NCBI GenBank assembly: GCA_017463325.1
Contig: JAFTPK010000018.1
Location: 61,033-125,032, forward strand
Length of the DNA stretch: 64,000 nt
Reading direction: 5' to 3'
Source: Clostridia bacterium
GTDB taxonomy: Bacteria; Bacillota; Clostridia; Christensenellales; Borkfalkiaceae
This document shows positions 44,656 through 53,372 of the stretch, piece after piece; positions within the stretch are counted from its first letter, which is position 1, and every line of letters begins with the position of its first letter. The notes beneath the pieces are model-generated. The model saw only the letters and a list, made by a program, of their open reading frames with translations, ran no database searches and was not told the DNA's origin. Both the position numbers and the translations under genes were made by a program.

Positions 44656-45127
44656 GACGGAAAAAATCGTTGCTGCCGTTGTTGCTTTGGCGCTCGGCGT
44701 TCTCTTGATTATTTTGAAAGGCGAGATACTCAACGTTGCGTGTATCGTCGTAGGGCTGGCGTTATTAGTAATCGGGGCGCTGGATCTCGTTCGGAAAAAT
44801 TTTGCGCGCGGAGCAGTGGAATGCGCAATTGGCGCGCTCGTCTTAGCGTTCGGGTGGTTGCTTGTTTCGGCAATCTTGTACGTCTTTGCAGCGCTCCTGC
44901 TTGTATTTGGCGTTTGTTGGATTTACGAACTGATGCGTTCTTGCATACCCTTTGGAAAAAACTGGCGCGCTATTTTGGAATACTTAAAACCCGTCGTTTG
45001 TATGCTGATCGGTTTGTTTCTACTGTTCAATCAAGGCGGCACGGTGGAATGGGTTTTTATCGTTAGCGGCGTGTTGACCGTTGGGGAGGGCACGCTCGTA
45101 CTGTTTACGACGCTCCTTGGCGATTAA
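44648..45127 (+). CDS. DUF308/HdeD-like small membrane protein
   Basis: A 159-residue integral membrane protein with about five to six hydrophobic helices in tandem, each Gly/Ala/Leu/Val-rich (ALALGVLLIILKGEIL, VGLALLVIGALDLV, IGALVLAFGWLLV). This is the repeating pattern of the HdeD/DUF308 family. Its role in Bacillota is unknown; HdeD in enterics is linked to acid tolerance. A GTG start at 44648 follows AGGAG. It is coupled to the Cys-rich protein and followed by a terminator. Confidence 0.75.
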   Translation: MNRTEKIVAAVVALALGVLLIILKGEILNVACIVVGLALLVIGALDLVRKNFARGAVECAIGALVLAFGWLLVSAILYVFAALLLVFGVCWIYELMRSCIPFGKNWRAILEYLKPVVCMLIGLFLLFNQGGTVEWVFIVSGVLTVGEGTLVLFTTLLGD

Positions 45128-45137
45128 AGAAAAAGTG

Positions 45138-45170
45138 AAAAGGTTCTCTGCGAGCGCAGAGGACTTTTTT
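45138..45170 (+). terminator. Terminator after the DUF308-like gene
   Basis: A strong stem of about ten pairs around GGTTCTCTGC / GCAGAGGACT, GAGC loop, then TTTTTT. Confidence 0.88.
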
Positions 45171-45200
45171 GTTGTAAAAATTTTCCTGTATTTCATTTTT

Positions 45201-45228
45201 TTATCGATAATGATAAAAATTTATCGAT
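45201..45228. promoter_or_regulatory. Repeated TTATCGAT elements upstream of the fumarate operon
   Basis: TTATCGAT occurs at 45201-45208 (within the perfect palindrome TTATCGATAA) and again at 45221-45228, exactly 20 bp apart, on the same face of the helix. They lie about 40-65 bp upstream of the -35 of the operon promoter. A regulator site is suggested by the spacing only. Confidence 0.45.
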
Positions 45229-45248
45229 TTAAAGAAGAAAAAGTTGAA

Positions 45249-45295
45249 AACTTGCGCCGCAAGTTCTTGTGATAATTGTACGTTTGTGATATAAT
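45249..45295 (+). promoter_or_regulatory. Promoter and inverted repeat of the dehydrogenase-fumarase-Hdr-Frd operon
   Basis: TTGTGA (45267-45272), 17 bp, TATAAT (45290-45295). Just upstream is the perfect inverted repeat AACTTGC-GCC-GCAAGTT (45249-45265), touching the -35, a probable operator. The leader is about 70 bases. Confidence 0.75.
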
Positions 45296-45370
45296 TATAG
45301 TCGTGAAAAAGTGTAATTTCATTCTTTTTCGTTTTAAATTAGGAAAAAATCATTTACGGAGAATACAGAT

Positions 45371-46321
45371 ATGAATGGTAAAATTACAATTATCGGCGCA
45401 GGTTGGGTAGGGGCGTCAATCGCCTACACCATGGTTACGCAAGGAATTGCGGCTGATATCGTTTTGATCGACATCAACAACGATAAAGCGGTAGCAGAGG
45501 CTGTCGATATTAAACAAGCGGCGCCTTTCCTTGTTCCGGCAAGGGTTAAAGAGGGTACTTACGAAGACGCCGTAGGTTCGGATATCGTCGTGATTGCCTC
45601 AGGGGTGGGGAGAAAGCCCGGTCAGTCCCGTATTGACCTTGCGCAGACCAACGTCAATATTCTCAAATCTATTGCACCGGAGATCGTTAAATACGCGCCC
45701 GACGCTATTTATATGTTCGTGGCAAATCCCGTAGACGTGCTGACGTACGTATTTTGCAAGCTTACGGGGATTCCGCATACTCGCGTAATCGGTTCGGGGA
45801 CGAGCCTTGACACGACGCGTTTACGCACCAAGCTTGCCGAATTGTATTCGGTCAATCCCACGCAAATTCACGGCTATGTTTACGGTGAGCACGGCGATAC
45901 TTCTTTCGTGCCTTGGTCGCTCGTCAACATTTCGGGAATTCCTCTTGCAGATTATGAAAATGCAATCACGAATAAATCTGCCGTGAGCGTGCCTGACTAT
46001 ACGCACGAAGAGGTGGAGGAATACGTGAGAAAATCAGGCGGCAAGATTATTGCGGGCAAGGGCGCCACTTTCTATGGGATCGCCGCTTCCGTTTGCTACG
46101 CGGTGAAAGCAATCTATTCGGGTACCGATACCATTCTTCCCGTTTCGGTGATGCTTACGGGTGAATACGGTGTGGAGGACGTCGTGATCAGTCTGCCTTG
46201 CGTGCTTTGCAAAGAGGGGATCAAAACAACGCTCGCGCCTAAGCTTACGGACGAAGAAACGGAAAAATTCCGTAGAAGCGCAGAGGCAATGAAAGCAGTT
46301 ATTGCTCAGCTTGAAATTTAA
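45371..46321 (+). CDS. ldh: Lactate/malate dehydrogenase family (L-LDH type; possibly malate-specific)
   Basis: An NAD-dependent 2-hydroxyacid dehydrogenase of 316 residues. The NAD site is GAGWVGAS, substrate Arg87 is in SRIDL, the catalytic Asp147/Arg150 are in SLDTTRLR and His174 is in GEHGDT. Overall it looks like an L-lactate dehydrogenase (GSGT..LDT and GEHGDT rather than the malate-enzyme forms). However, Arg81 (GRKPGQSR) occupies the position that is Gln102 in Bacillus LDH. In that enzyme Gln-to-Arg at 102 is the classic change that converts lactate to malate specificity. The next gene is fumarase, which fits a malate dehydrogenase. Substrate therefore remains open. Confidence 0.85.
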   Translation: MNGKITIIGAGWVGASIAYTMVTQGIAADIVLIDINNDKAVAEAVDIKQAAPFLVPARVKEGTYEDAVGSDIVVIASGVGRKPGQSRIDLAQTNVNILKSIAPEIVKYAPDAIYMFVANPVDVLTYVFCKLTGIPHTRVIGSGTSLDTTRLRTKLAELYSVNPTQIHGYVYGEHGDTSFVPWSLVNISGIPLADYENAITNKSAVSVPDYTHEEVEEYVRKSGGKIIAGKGATFYGIAASVCYAVKAIYSGTDTILPVSVMLTGEYGVEDVVISLPCVLCKEGIKTTLAPKLTDEETEKFRRSAEAMKAVIAQLEI

Positions 46322-46338
46322 ACCACGGAGAAATGAAT

Positions 46339-47715
46339 ATGGAATACCGTATTGAAAAAGACACAATGGGGGAAATGCAGGTCCCCGCAGACAGATACTG
46401 GGCGGCGCAAACGCAGCGGAGCTATCAAAATTTCAGAATCGGCGACGAGGTAATGCCTCGTGAAATTACGCACGCTTTTGGGATCTTAAAAAAGGCGGCG
46501 GCACTTGCCAACTATAAGCTCGGCAAGCTTTCCGAGGCGAAGGTCAAAGCGATCGGCGCGGCGTGTGACGAGGTGATTTCAGGGAAACTCAATTCCCATT
46601 TTCCGCTTGTGGTTTGGCAGACGGGCAGCGGTACGCAGTCGAATATGAATGCGAACGAGGTAATCGCAAACCGTGGCAACGAGATTGCGGGAGAAAAACT
46701 GCTGCACCCCAACGACGATATCAATAAAAGCCAAAGCTCAAACGACACTTTCCCGACGGCAATGCACATTGCTGCCGTGCTGTCGATTGAAGACAAGCTC
46801 TTCCCTGCAATGGATCAATTGATCCAAACGTTAAAACGTTTAGAAACGGAAAACGAGGGGATTGTAAAAAGCGGTAGAACGCATTTGCAGGACGCTGTTC
46901 CCATTGCTTTCTCGCAGGAGATTAGCGGTTGGAGAAACATGGTGGAAAAGACCAAGGCGCAATTAACGCTTGCGCTTGACGGCTTAAAAGAACTTGCGCT
47001 TGGCGGTACGGCTGTTGGTACGGGCTTGAACGCACCTAAGGGCTTTGCGGAAGAGGTCGCGGCGCAGGTTAGCGCCTTGACGGGGAAAACGTTTGTCACG
47101 GCTGAAAATAAGTACCACGCTCTCACCGCGAAAGACGAGCTTGTATTTGCGCACGGTGCGTTGAAAGCGCTTGCTTGTAACCTGATGAAGATTGCAAACG
47201 ACGTTCGTTGGCTTGCAAGCGGTCCTCGTGACGGACTTGGGGAGATTTTCATTCCTGAAAACGAACCCGGCTCGTCCATTATGCCGGGAAAGGTAAATCC
47301 CACGCAATGCGAGTCTATGACCATGGTGGCAGTACAAGTCATGGCAAACGATGTGGCGGTAGGCGTTGGAGCGTCGCAGGGCAATTTTGAATTGAACGTA
47401 TTCATGCCCGTCATTATTTATAATTTCCTGCAATCGGTGCGTTTGCTTTCCGACGGAATTATTTCCTTTGAGAAAAATTGCGTGACGGGGATCAAAGCAA
47501 ATAAGGAAAAAATGAAACATAATCTTTATAATTCGCTTATGCTCGTAACGGCGTTAAATCCGTATATCGGCTATGAGAACGCTGCAAAGACGGCGAAGAA
47601 AGCGTATAAAGAAAATATTTCTTTGAAAGAGGCTTGCGTAGCGCTCGGCTTCTTGACGGCGGAAAAATTCGACGAAGTATTCCGTCCCGAAGAAATGGCT
47701 TATCCACAGAAATAA
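46339..47715 (+). CDS. fumC: Class II fumarate hydratase
   Basis: Interconverts malate and fumarate without an iron-sulfur cluster. It has 458 residues. Family signatures are [16 protein letters not shown] near residue 95 and the catalytic serine loop [15 protein letters not shown] near 315, with SGRTHLQDA(V)P in between. The ATG at 46339 lies eight bases after CGGAG; an ATG two codons earlier is too close to the ribosome site. It follows the dehydrogenase and precedes the Hdr/Frd genes, placing it as the fumarate supplier of this operon. Aspartase shares the fold, but the fumarase motifs are clear. Confidence 0.95.
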   Translation: MEYRIEKDTMGEMQVPADRYWAAQTQRSYQNFRIGDEVMPREITHAFGILKKAAALANYKLGKLSEAKVKAIGAACDEVISGKLNSHFPLVVWQTGSGTQSNMNANEVIANRGNEIAGEKLLHPNDDINKSQSSNDTFPTAMHIAAVLSIEDKLFPAMDQLIQTLKRLETENEGIVKSGRTHLQDAVPIAFSQEISGWRNMVEKTKAQLTLALDGLKELALGGTAVGTGLNAPKGFAEEVAAQVSALTGKTFVTAENKYHALTAKDELVFAHGALKALACNLMKIANDVRWLASGPRDGLGEIFIPENEPGSSIMPGKVNPTQCESMTMVAVQVMANDVAVGVGASQGNFELNVFMPVIIYNFLQSVRLLSDGIISFEKNCVTGIKANKEKMKHNLYNSLMLVTALNPYIGYENAAKTAKKAYKENISLKEACVALGFLTAEKFDEVFRPEEMAYPQK

Positions 47716-47735
47716 AGAAAAAAGGTAGTAACGAT

Positions 47736-48515
47736 ATGAAACTTTGTTATTATCCCGGCTGTACGCTGAAAACCAAAGCGCAAGCGTTGGACAAAACGGC
47801 GCGAAAATGCGCGGCGGCTTTGGGCGTAGAGATGGAGGAAATTGAAAACTGGCAATGCTGCGGCGCCGTCTATCCCATGGGAACGGACGAGATCGCAACA
47901 AAATTGTCGGCGGTACGCGCGCTGGAATACGCGAAACGCAACGGCGGGAAACTGCTTACTCTTTGTTCGGCGTGTCATAATGTGATCAAGCGTACCAACG
48001 AGGACATGAAAGCGGGCGGCGACATTGCTATCCGCGCGAATAATTATTCAAAATTCGACGAGCCGTATAAAGGCGAAACGGAGGTTTTGCATTATTTAGA
48101 AATGCTGAAAAACGTCGTTGGTTTTGACAATATCCGCAAGGCAGTAAAAAATCCGTTGAACAGAAAAATCGGGGCGTATTACGGTTGTTTGCTGTTGCGT
48201 CCGAGCGGTGTAATGGCGTTTGATAATCCCGAGAACCCGACGATTATTGAAGACTTTATCCGTTCGATCGGCGGCACTCCCGTCGTTTATCCTTTCCGAA
48301 ACGAATGTTGCGGGGCTTACGTCGGCTTGAAAAACAAAGAATTGCCGAAAAAGAAAAGCGAAAAGGTTCTTTCGAGCGCCAAAGAAAAGGGCGCGGAAGA
48401 GGTGATTACGGCGTGTCCTTTGTGTCTGTATAACTTACAGGCGAACGGTGGTGGGATCCTGCCCGTAAGATATTTTACGGAGCTTCTTGCCGAAGCGTTG
48501 GGGGTGGAAGAATGA
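47736..48515 (+). CDS. hdrB: Heterodisulfide reductase subunit B-like (HdrB) protein
   Basis: A 259-residue protein with two CCG domains, each binding a noncubane [4Fe-4S] cluster in HdrB: Cys9, Cys41-Cys42-Gly and CxxC at 77-80. The second set is in YYGC, NECCGAY and CPLC. In methanogens this is the disulfide-reducing subunit; in bacteria it passes electrons to varied acceptors. The ATG at 47736 is chosen; the frame runs back into fumC. The stop overlaps hdrC by four bases. In methanogen thiol:fumarate reductase an HdrB-like part is fused to the fumarate reductase iron-sulfur subunit, so this gene beside frdBA is meaningful. Confidence 0.92.
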   Translation: MKLCYYPGCTLKTKAQALDKTARKCAAALGVEMEEIENWQCCGAVYPMGTDEIATKLSAVRALEYAKRNGGKLLTLCSACHNVIKRTNEDMKAGGDIAIRANNYSKFDEPYKGETEVLHYLEMLKNVVGFDNIRKAVKNPLNRKIGAYYGCLLLRPSGVMAFDNPENPTIIEDFIRSIGGTPVVYPFRNECCGAYVGLKNKELPKKKSEKVLSSAKEKGAEEVITACPLCLYNLQANGGGILPVRYFTELLAEALGVEE

Positions 48516-48898
48516 CGAGAGAAGAACGCTTGGAAAATATTTCGACCCTCAGCGGTACGGACGTAAAAAAATGTATGAAATGCGGAAAATGCTCGGGCAG
48601 ATGCCCCGCATTTAAAGAGATGGATATCAAACCCCATCAGTTCGTTAGCCTACTCGCCCAAGGCAAGCTTGAAAAGCTGTTAGAATGTGAAGCGATTTGG
48701 AGCTGTCTTTCCTGTATGGCTTGCGTAGAGCGTTGCCCTAGAGGGGTGGCACCGGCGGCGGTAGTAGAGGCGGTGCGCGATACGGTTGTTCGTATGCAGG
48801 GCAAAAACGGTATTAAGGCGGAAGACATTCCTCCTATCGTAGACGAGTTGATCCCTCAACAGCTTCTTGTCAGCGCGTACAGAAAGTATAATAAATAA
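48512..48898 (+). CDS. hdrC: Heterodisulfide reductase subunit C-like (HdrC) protein
   Basis: A 128-residue soluble two-cluster ferredoxin. [4Fe-4S] ligands are at Cys21, 24, 27, 31 (CMKCGKCSGRCP) and Cys65, 68, 71, 75 (CLSCMACVERCP), followed by a helical tail. It wires HdrA to HdrB. It overlaps hdrB by four bases (ATGA). It has no membrane helices and so is of the cytoplasmic HdrABC type, not HdrDE. Confidence 0.93.
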   Translation: MTREERLENISTLSGTDVKKCMKCGKCSGRCPAFKEMDIKPHQFVSLLAQGKLEKLLECEAIWSCLSCMACVERCPRGVAPAAVVEAVRDTVVRMQGKNGIKAEDIPPIVDELIPQQLLVSAYRKYNK

Positions 48899-48930
48899 AC
48901 GGAAAAATCAAAAGAAAGAGAGTAAATAAA

Positions 48931-50922
48931 ATGCAAAGAATAGGTGTTTTTATTTGTTGGTGCGGCAGTAATATTGCAGCGACTGTTGACGTAAAAAAGG
49001 TAGCGGAAACGATCAAAGCCGAACCGGGCGTCGTATTTAGCGATAATTATCAGTATATGTGCTCGGAGAACGGTCAACAGCTTATTAAGAACGCGATCAA
49101 AGAACACAACCTGACGGGGATTGTTGTCGGGGCGTGTTCTCCCCGTATGCACGAAGCTACTTTCCGTAAAGCAGCGGAGGCGGCGGGACTTAATCCGTAT
49201 ATGGTAGAGATCGCAAACATTCGCGAACATTGCTCTTGGATCCATAAGGATATGGACGAAGCCACGGAAAAGGCAATCGTTCTCGTACGTACAGCGATCG
49301 CGAAAGTCAAGCTCAACGCGCCGTTGACGGCGGGCGAAAGCCCTGTGGAAAAGCGTGCGCTTGTGATCGGCGGCGGGATCGCGGGGATCCAAGCGGCTCT
49401 TGATATTGCGGACGCAGGGTTCCAAGTAGATATCGTGGAAAAGAACGCGACGATCGGCGGTCGTATGGCGCAGCTGGATAAGACCTTCCCTACGCTTGAC
49501 TGCTCGGCTTGTATTCTTACCCCGAAAATGGTGGACTGTGCGCAGCACGAAAATATCGACATTCTTTCCTATTCGGAGGTCGAAGAGGTAAAGGGCTTTG
49601 TCGGGAATTTTAACGTCAAAATCCGTAGAAAGGCGCGCTTTGTTGACGAAACAAAGTGCACGGGCTGTAAGATTTGTATGGAGAAGTGTCCGTCGAAGAA
49701 AGGGCTGAACGAGTTCAATATGAATTTGGACACCCGTCCTGCTATTCACATTCCGTTTGCACAGGCAATTCCTAACGTCGCTGTGATCGACTCGACGCAA
49801 TGTATTAAGTTTAAGACGGGAAAATGCGGAATTTGCCAAAAATTCTGTGAGGCGGGAGCAATTGACTACGAACAAAAGGATACGTTTATCGAGCGTAAAT
49901 ACGGCGCAATCGTTGTTGCGACGGGCTTTAAACCGATTGCTCTTGACAATTTTAACGAATTCGGTTATGCGGACAATAAAGACGTTATCACTTCTTTGGA
50001 GTTAGAGCGTTTAATGAACGCGGCTGGCCCTACGAACGGCGTTTTGCTCCGTCCTTCCGACGGAGAGCATCCGAAAGTAGTTACCTTTATTCAATGCGTC
50101 GGCTCTCGTGATACGAGCGGTTGCGGAAAGCCTTATTGCTCGAAGATTTGCTGTATGTATACGGCAAAGCACGCAATGATGATCCGTGAAAAATATCCCG
50201 ATACCGAGGTGCACGTATTCTATATAGACATTCGTACGCCCGGTAAAAACTACGACGAATTCTATCGCCGCGCGGTAGAACAGTACGACGTGGATTATAT
50301 CAAAGGTATGGTCGGGAAAGTCTATAATGAAAACGGGAAACTCATGGTGCAGGGTTCTAATTTGATTGATAACGAACAAGTTACGATCGCTTCCGATTTG
50401 GTCGTACTTGCGACGGCGATCGAACCCGAGCCTTCCGTGAGAAAGATTGCTACTTTGCTTACGGCAAGTATCGACACGAACAATTTCCTCACCGAATCGC
50501 ACGCAAAGCTTCGTCCTGTGGAAAGTCCTACGGCGGGCGTATATCTTGCGGGGGTATGTCAAGGCCCGAAAGATATTCCCGAAACGGTATCGCAGGCGTC
50601 GGCTTGCGCGGCGAAAGTAATCGGGCTTTTGGCGAAATCTAAGCTGAAAACCAATCCTTGCGTTGCGACGCCCGACGAGGCAATGTGTAACGGTTGCAGT
50701 CAATGTGCAAACGTTTGTGCTTACGGCGCGATCACATACGTGGAGAAAGAATTCCGTCTTGGCGGTGGAAAAACGGAAGTTCGCCGCGTAGCGTCGGTCA
50801 ATCCCGCGGTATGTCAGGGGTGCGGTGCTTGTACGGTTACCTGTCCTTCCGGAGCAATGGATCTGAGAGGGTTTAGCTCCAAACAAATCATGTCGGAGGT
50901 GGAAGCGATATGCAAGAAGTAA
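48931..50922 (+). CDS. hdrA: Heterodisulfide reductase subunit A-like (HdrA) flavoprotein
   Basis: A 663-residue iron-sulfur flavoprotein, the subunit at which electrons are bifurcated in characterised HdrABC complexes. The N-terminal cysteine domain has FICWCGSNIA, GACSPRMHE and HCSWIHKD. The FAD-binding thioredoxin-reductase-like fold has VIGGGIAG (145-152) and the HdrA hallmark FPTLDCSACILTPKM. An inserted ferredoxin part holds CTGCKICMEKCP and CGICQKFC. The C-terminal ferredoxin domain has CNGCSQCANVCAYGAI and CQGCGACTVTCPSGAM, where ferredoxin is expected to dock. The length equals methanogen HdrA. The mvhD-like gene starts within its 3' end. Confidence 0.95.
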   Translation: MQRIGVFICWCGSNIAATVDVKKVAETIKAEPGVVFSDNYQYMCSENGQQLIKNAIKEHNLTGIVVGACSPRMHEATFRKAAEAAGLNPYMVEIANIREHCSWIHKDMDEATEKAIVLVRTAIAKVKLNAPLTAGESPVEKRALVIGGGIAGIQAALDIADAGFQVDIVEKNATIGGRMAQLDKTFPTLDCSACILTPKMVDCAQHENIDILSYSEVEEVKGFVGNFNVKIRRKARFVDETKCTGCKICMEKCPSKKGLNEFNMNLDTRPAIHIPFAQAIPNVAVIDSTQCIKFKTGKCGICQKFCEAGAIDYEQKDTFIERKYGAIVVATGFKPIALDNFNEFGYADNKDVITSLELERLMNAAGPTNGVLLRPSDGEHPKVVTFIQCVGSRDTSGCGKPYCSKICCMYTAKHAMMIREKYPDTEVHVFYIDIRTPGKNYDEFYRRAVEQYDVDYIKGMVGKVYNENGKLMVQGSNLIDNEQVTIASDLVVLATAIEPEPSVRKIATLLTASIDTNNFLTESHAKLRPVESPTAGVYLAGVCQGPKDIPETVSQASACAAKVIGLLAKSKLKTNPCVATPDEAMCNGCSQCANVCAYGAITYVEKEFRLGGGKTEVRRVASVNPAVCQGCGACTVTCPSGAMDLRGFSSKQIMSEVEAICKK

Positions 50923-51362
50923 CGGAAAAGAAAGAATTTACGCCGAATATCGTGGCGTTTTGCTGCAACTGGTGTTCGTATGCAGGCGCAGACCTTGCAG
51001 GGTCTAGTCGTCTTACCTATCCCGCGAACGTAAAAATTATTCGCGTACCTTGTTCCTGCCGTGTAAATCCCACGTTCGTCTTGAAAGCCTTTCAGCAAGG
51101 CGCGGACGGCGTGATCCTTTGCGGCTGTCATCCCGGGGATTGTCATTACGTGACGGGGAATTATTATACGAGAAGAAGAATGGCGCTTTTGTTCAGCTTC
51201 CTTAACTATATGGGGATTGAGAAAGAGCGTACTCGCGTGGAGTGGGTTTCCGCGGCCGAGGGCGCAAAATTCTCGGAGGTCATGAACGATTTTGTAAAAA
51301 CGGTGACGGCGCTTGGTGAAAACAAACGCCTTACCGACCTTCGTGTAAAGGAGGGTAAGTAA
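50910..51362 (+). CDS. mvhD: MvhD/FlxD-type [2Fe-2S] electron-transfer subunit
   Basis: A 150-residue protein of the MvhD family, which delivers electrons from hydrogenase, formate dehydrogenase or an NADH module to HdrA. Conserved cysteines lie in FCCNWCSYAGAD (18, 19, 22), VPCSCR (48, 50) and CGCHPGDCHY (71, 73, 78). It overlaps hdrA by 13 bases, so the two are translated together. No hydrogenase genes accompany it; the three following genes supply an NAD(P)H module instead. Confidence 0.93.
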   Translation: MQEVTEKKEFTPNIVAFCCNWCSYAGADLAGSSRLTYPANVKIIRVPCSCRVNPTFVLKAFQQGADGVILCGCHPGDCHYVTGNYYTRRRMALLFSFLNYMGIEKERTRVEWVSAAEGAKFSEVMNDFVKTVTALGENKRLTDLRVKEGK

Positions 51363-51363
51363 T

Positions 51364-52344
51364 ATGCGTGATATAGAACTGAAAATGATCGAACGTGCGA
51401 AAGCGTTGCTTGAAAGCGGCGAAGTGGCGCGCGTGGTCGGTTGGAAGAAAGGGGAATTTTATTTCGATCCCATGCCCGCCGTATTTGAAACGGTAGAAGA
51501 GCTTAACGACTTCGTTTATAACAGTTTTTGCGGGGCAAACCTTTCCAAATATTTGATTAAGGTAAGCAAAAACCCCGGAAAAACGGCGATCTTTTTAAAG
51601 CCTTGCGATTCGTTTAGTCTTAATCAGCTTTTCAAGGAACATAGAGTGATCAGAGAAAATATTTACGTGATCGCGATCGAATGTCAAGGAAAGCTTTCCG
51701 TGGAAAAGATGAAAAAGCTTGGCGTTTCCGCGATTACCGAGGTGAACGAAAATGGGGAGGAGATCGTAGTTTCTTCTCTTTACGGGGAAACAAAATTTTC
51801 TCGCGACGAGGTTTTGCTTGGAAAGTGCGAAACCTGTAAGAGCAAGGTGCATCAGGTCAAAGACGAAGAGATTATTTTGCGCGAAATGCAAGCGGGAAAG
51901 AAAGACCGTTTTGAGGACGTTGAGAAGTTAGAGGCAATGTCGGAGGAAGAACGTTTTACCTTCTGGCGCGAACAGCTTTCCAAGTGTATTCGTTGTAACG
52001 CTTGCCGTAACGTATGCCCTGCGTGTTCTTGTATGAAATGCGTATTCGACAATCCTGCGTCGGGCATTGCGGCAAAGGCAAATGACGATAAGTTTGAAGA
52101 ACAGCTTTTCCATATCATTCGTGCTTTCCACGTGGCGGGGCGTTGTACCGATTGCGGCGAATGTAGCCGTGTTTGCCCGCAGGGAATTCCTTTACACTTG
52201 TTGAATAGAAAATTCATCAAAGATATCGACGGATTGTACGGAGAATATCAGGCGGGAGAAACGGCAGAGGGAAAAACGCCTCTCACCTCTTATAATGAAG
52301 AGGACGGAGAGCCTTCGGACGTGTTTAAAGGGGAGGAAAAATAA
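51364..52344 (+). CDS. 4Fe-4S dicluster protein of an Flx-type module
   Basis: A 326-residue cytoplasmic iron-sulfur protein. The N-terminal part (1-155) is alpha/beta, with KTAIFLKPCDSFSLNQL. A CETCKSK motif follows at about 158, then two [4Fe-4S] motifs: CIRCNACRNVCPACSC (about 208) and CTDCGECSRVCPQG (about 260). An acidic tail of about 40 residues ends the protein. It resembles the FrhB-like/4Fe-4S subunits found in FlxABCD-HdrABC clusters. It lies between mvhD and the AsrA-like gene, so it is predicted to carry electrons from the NAD(P)H reductase towards MvhD and HdrA. Confidence 0.85.
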   Translation: MRDIELKMIERAKALLESGEVARVVGWKKGEFYFDPMPAVFETVEELNDFVYNSFCGANLSKYLIKVSKNPGKTAIFLKPCDSFSLNQLFKEHRVIRENIYVIAIECQGKLSVEKMKKLGVSAITEVNENGEEIVVSSLYGETKFSRDEVLLGKCETCKSKVHQVKDEEIILREMQAGKKDRFEDVEKLEAMSEEERFTFWREQLSKCIRCNACRNVCPACSCMKCVFDNPASGIAAKANDDKFEEQLFHIIRAFHVAGRCTDCGECSRVCPQGIPLHLLNRKFIKDIDGLYGEYQAGETAEGKTPLTSYNEEDGEPSDVFKGEEK

Positions 52345-53372
52345 TGCTGAGAATTGCGAAAGAAAAATTGAACGCTCTGTACGCAAAAATCAATGAAAGC
52401 ATGGGGCTTTTCATTCCTGTTAAACGTGCGGGGGAAGTCAATTACGAAATTTGGAAAGAGGGGAAAGAGGTTTCCTTAGAAACGCTTAAAACGGTAAAAT
52501 CCCCTAAAAATATGTTTTTTCCGTCTACGGAAAATATGATGAAATTCAAGACAGAGGGAAAAGCGCTTGAAATCGTTGACGTTCGCGACGAGAAAAAGCC
52601 TTTCGTGCTGTTTGGCGTAAAAGCTTGCGATTATAAAGCGATCGAGGTTTTGGATAAGGTGTTCCTTGCCGACCCCGTAGACACTTTTTATCAGGCAAGA
52701 AGAGAGGCGACGACGATCGTTACGCTCGCTTGTTCTCGCCCCGAAGAAAGTTGTTTTTGCGGTGTATTCGGTATCGACGCAACTTCCCCTCTCGGCGACG
52801 CGACCTCTTGGCTTGACGAAAGCTATTTGTACGTTCAGGCGAATACCGAAAAGGGCGAAGCCTTAATCGCGCTGATAAAAGAATTCGTTGAAGAAGGCGG
52901 CGACGCCGAAGTGAAAGCGCAGCAGGAAAAGACGACGGAGATCTTGAAAAAGCTTCCGTTTGCGCAGCTTGATCTTTCAAGATTTAAGCCTGAGAATTTG
53001 AATGAATTGTTCGAGGCACCTCAATGGGAAGAGCTGAGCGAGGCTTGTCTTGGTTGCGGTACTTGTACGTTCGTTTGTCCGACCTGTCAATGTTTCGATA
53101 TCCGTGATTTTAAGACGCACGACGGCGTTATTCGTTATCGTTGCTGGGACTCTTGTATGTATTCCGATTTCACGCTTATGGCGCACGGGAATAGCCGTAC
53201 GACGCAAATGCAAAGATTCCGTCAAAGATTTATGCATAAGCTCGTGTACTATCCTTCTCAAAACGACGGATTGTATTCTTGCGTAGGTTGCGGGAGATGC
53301 GTCAATAAATGCCCGCAGAATTTAAATATCGTCAAAGTGATCAAAACTTTGGGAGGTAAGAAAAATGATTGA
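52344..53372 (+). CDS. 4Fe-4S dicluster protein, sulfhydrogenase-beta/AsrA-like
   Basis: A 342-residue iron-sulfur protein like anaerobic sulfite reductase subunit A and sulfhydrogenase beta. The N-terminal domain includes FVLFGVKACDYKAIEVLDKVF, followed by an ACSRPEESCFCG motif. [4Fe-4S] motifs are CLGCGTCTFVCPTCQC (about 235) and CVGCGRCVNKCPQN near the C-terminus (about 312). Such proteins pair with an FAD/NAD(P) reductase, which is the next gene (eight-base overlap). Its ribosome site lies inside the previous gene, and start and stop share one base. Confidence 0.9.
   Translation: MLRIAKEKLNALYAKINESMGLFIPVKRAGEVNYEIWKEGKEVSLETLKTVKSPKNMFFPSTENMMKFKTEGKALEIVDVRDEKKPFVLFGVKACDYKAIEVLDKVFLADPVDTFYQARREATTIVTLACSRPEESCFCGVFGIDATSPLGDATSWLDESYLYVQANTEKGEALIALIKEFVEEGGDAEVKAQQEKTTEILKKLPFAQLDLSRFKPENLNELFEAPQWEELSEACLGCGTCTFVCPTCQCFDIRDFKTHDGVIRYRCWDSCMYSDFTLMAHGNSRTTQMQRFRQRFMHKLVYYPSQNDGLYSCVGCGRCVNKCPQNLNIVKVIKTLGGKKND

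Noticed and set aside
45267..45295. Rex (redox) operator at the fumarate operon promoter
   Set aside because: TTGTGA occurs twice in the same orientation but there is no inverted TCACAA partner at Rex spacing.
48856..49875. 339-residue minus-strand frame opposite hdrA
   Set aside because: HdrA on the plus strand is unmistakable; the antisense frame has shadow-like composition and no start signals.
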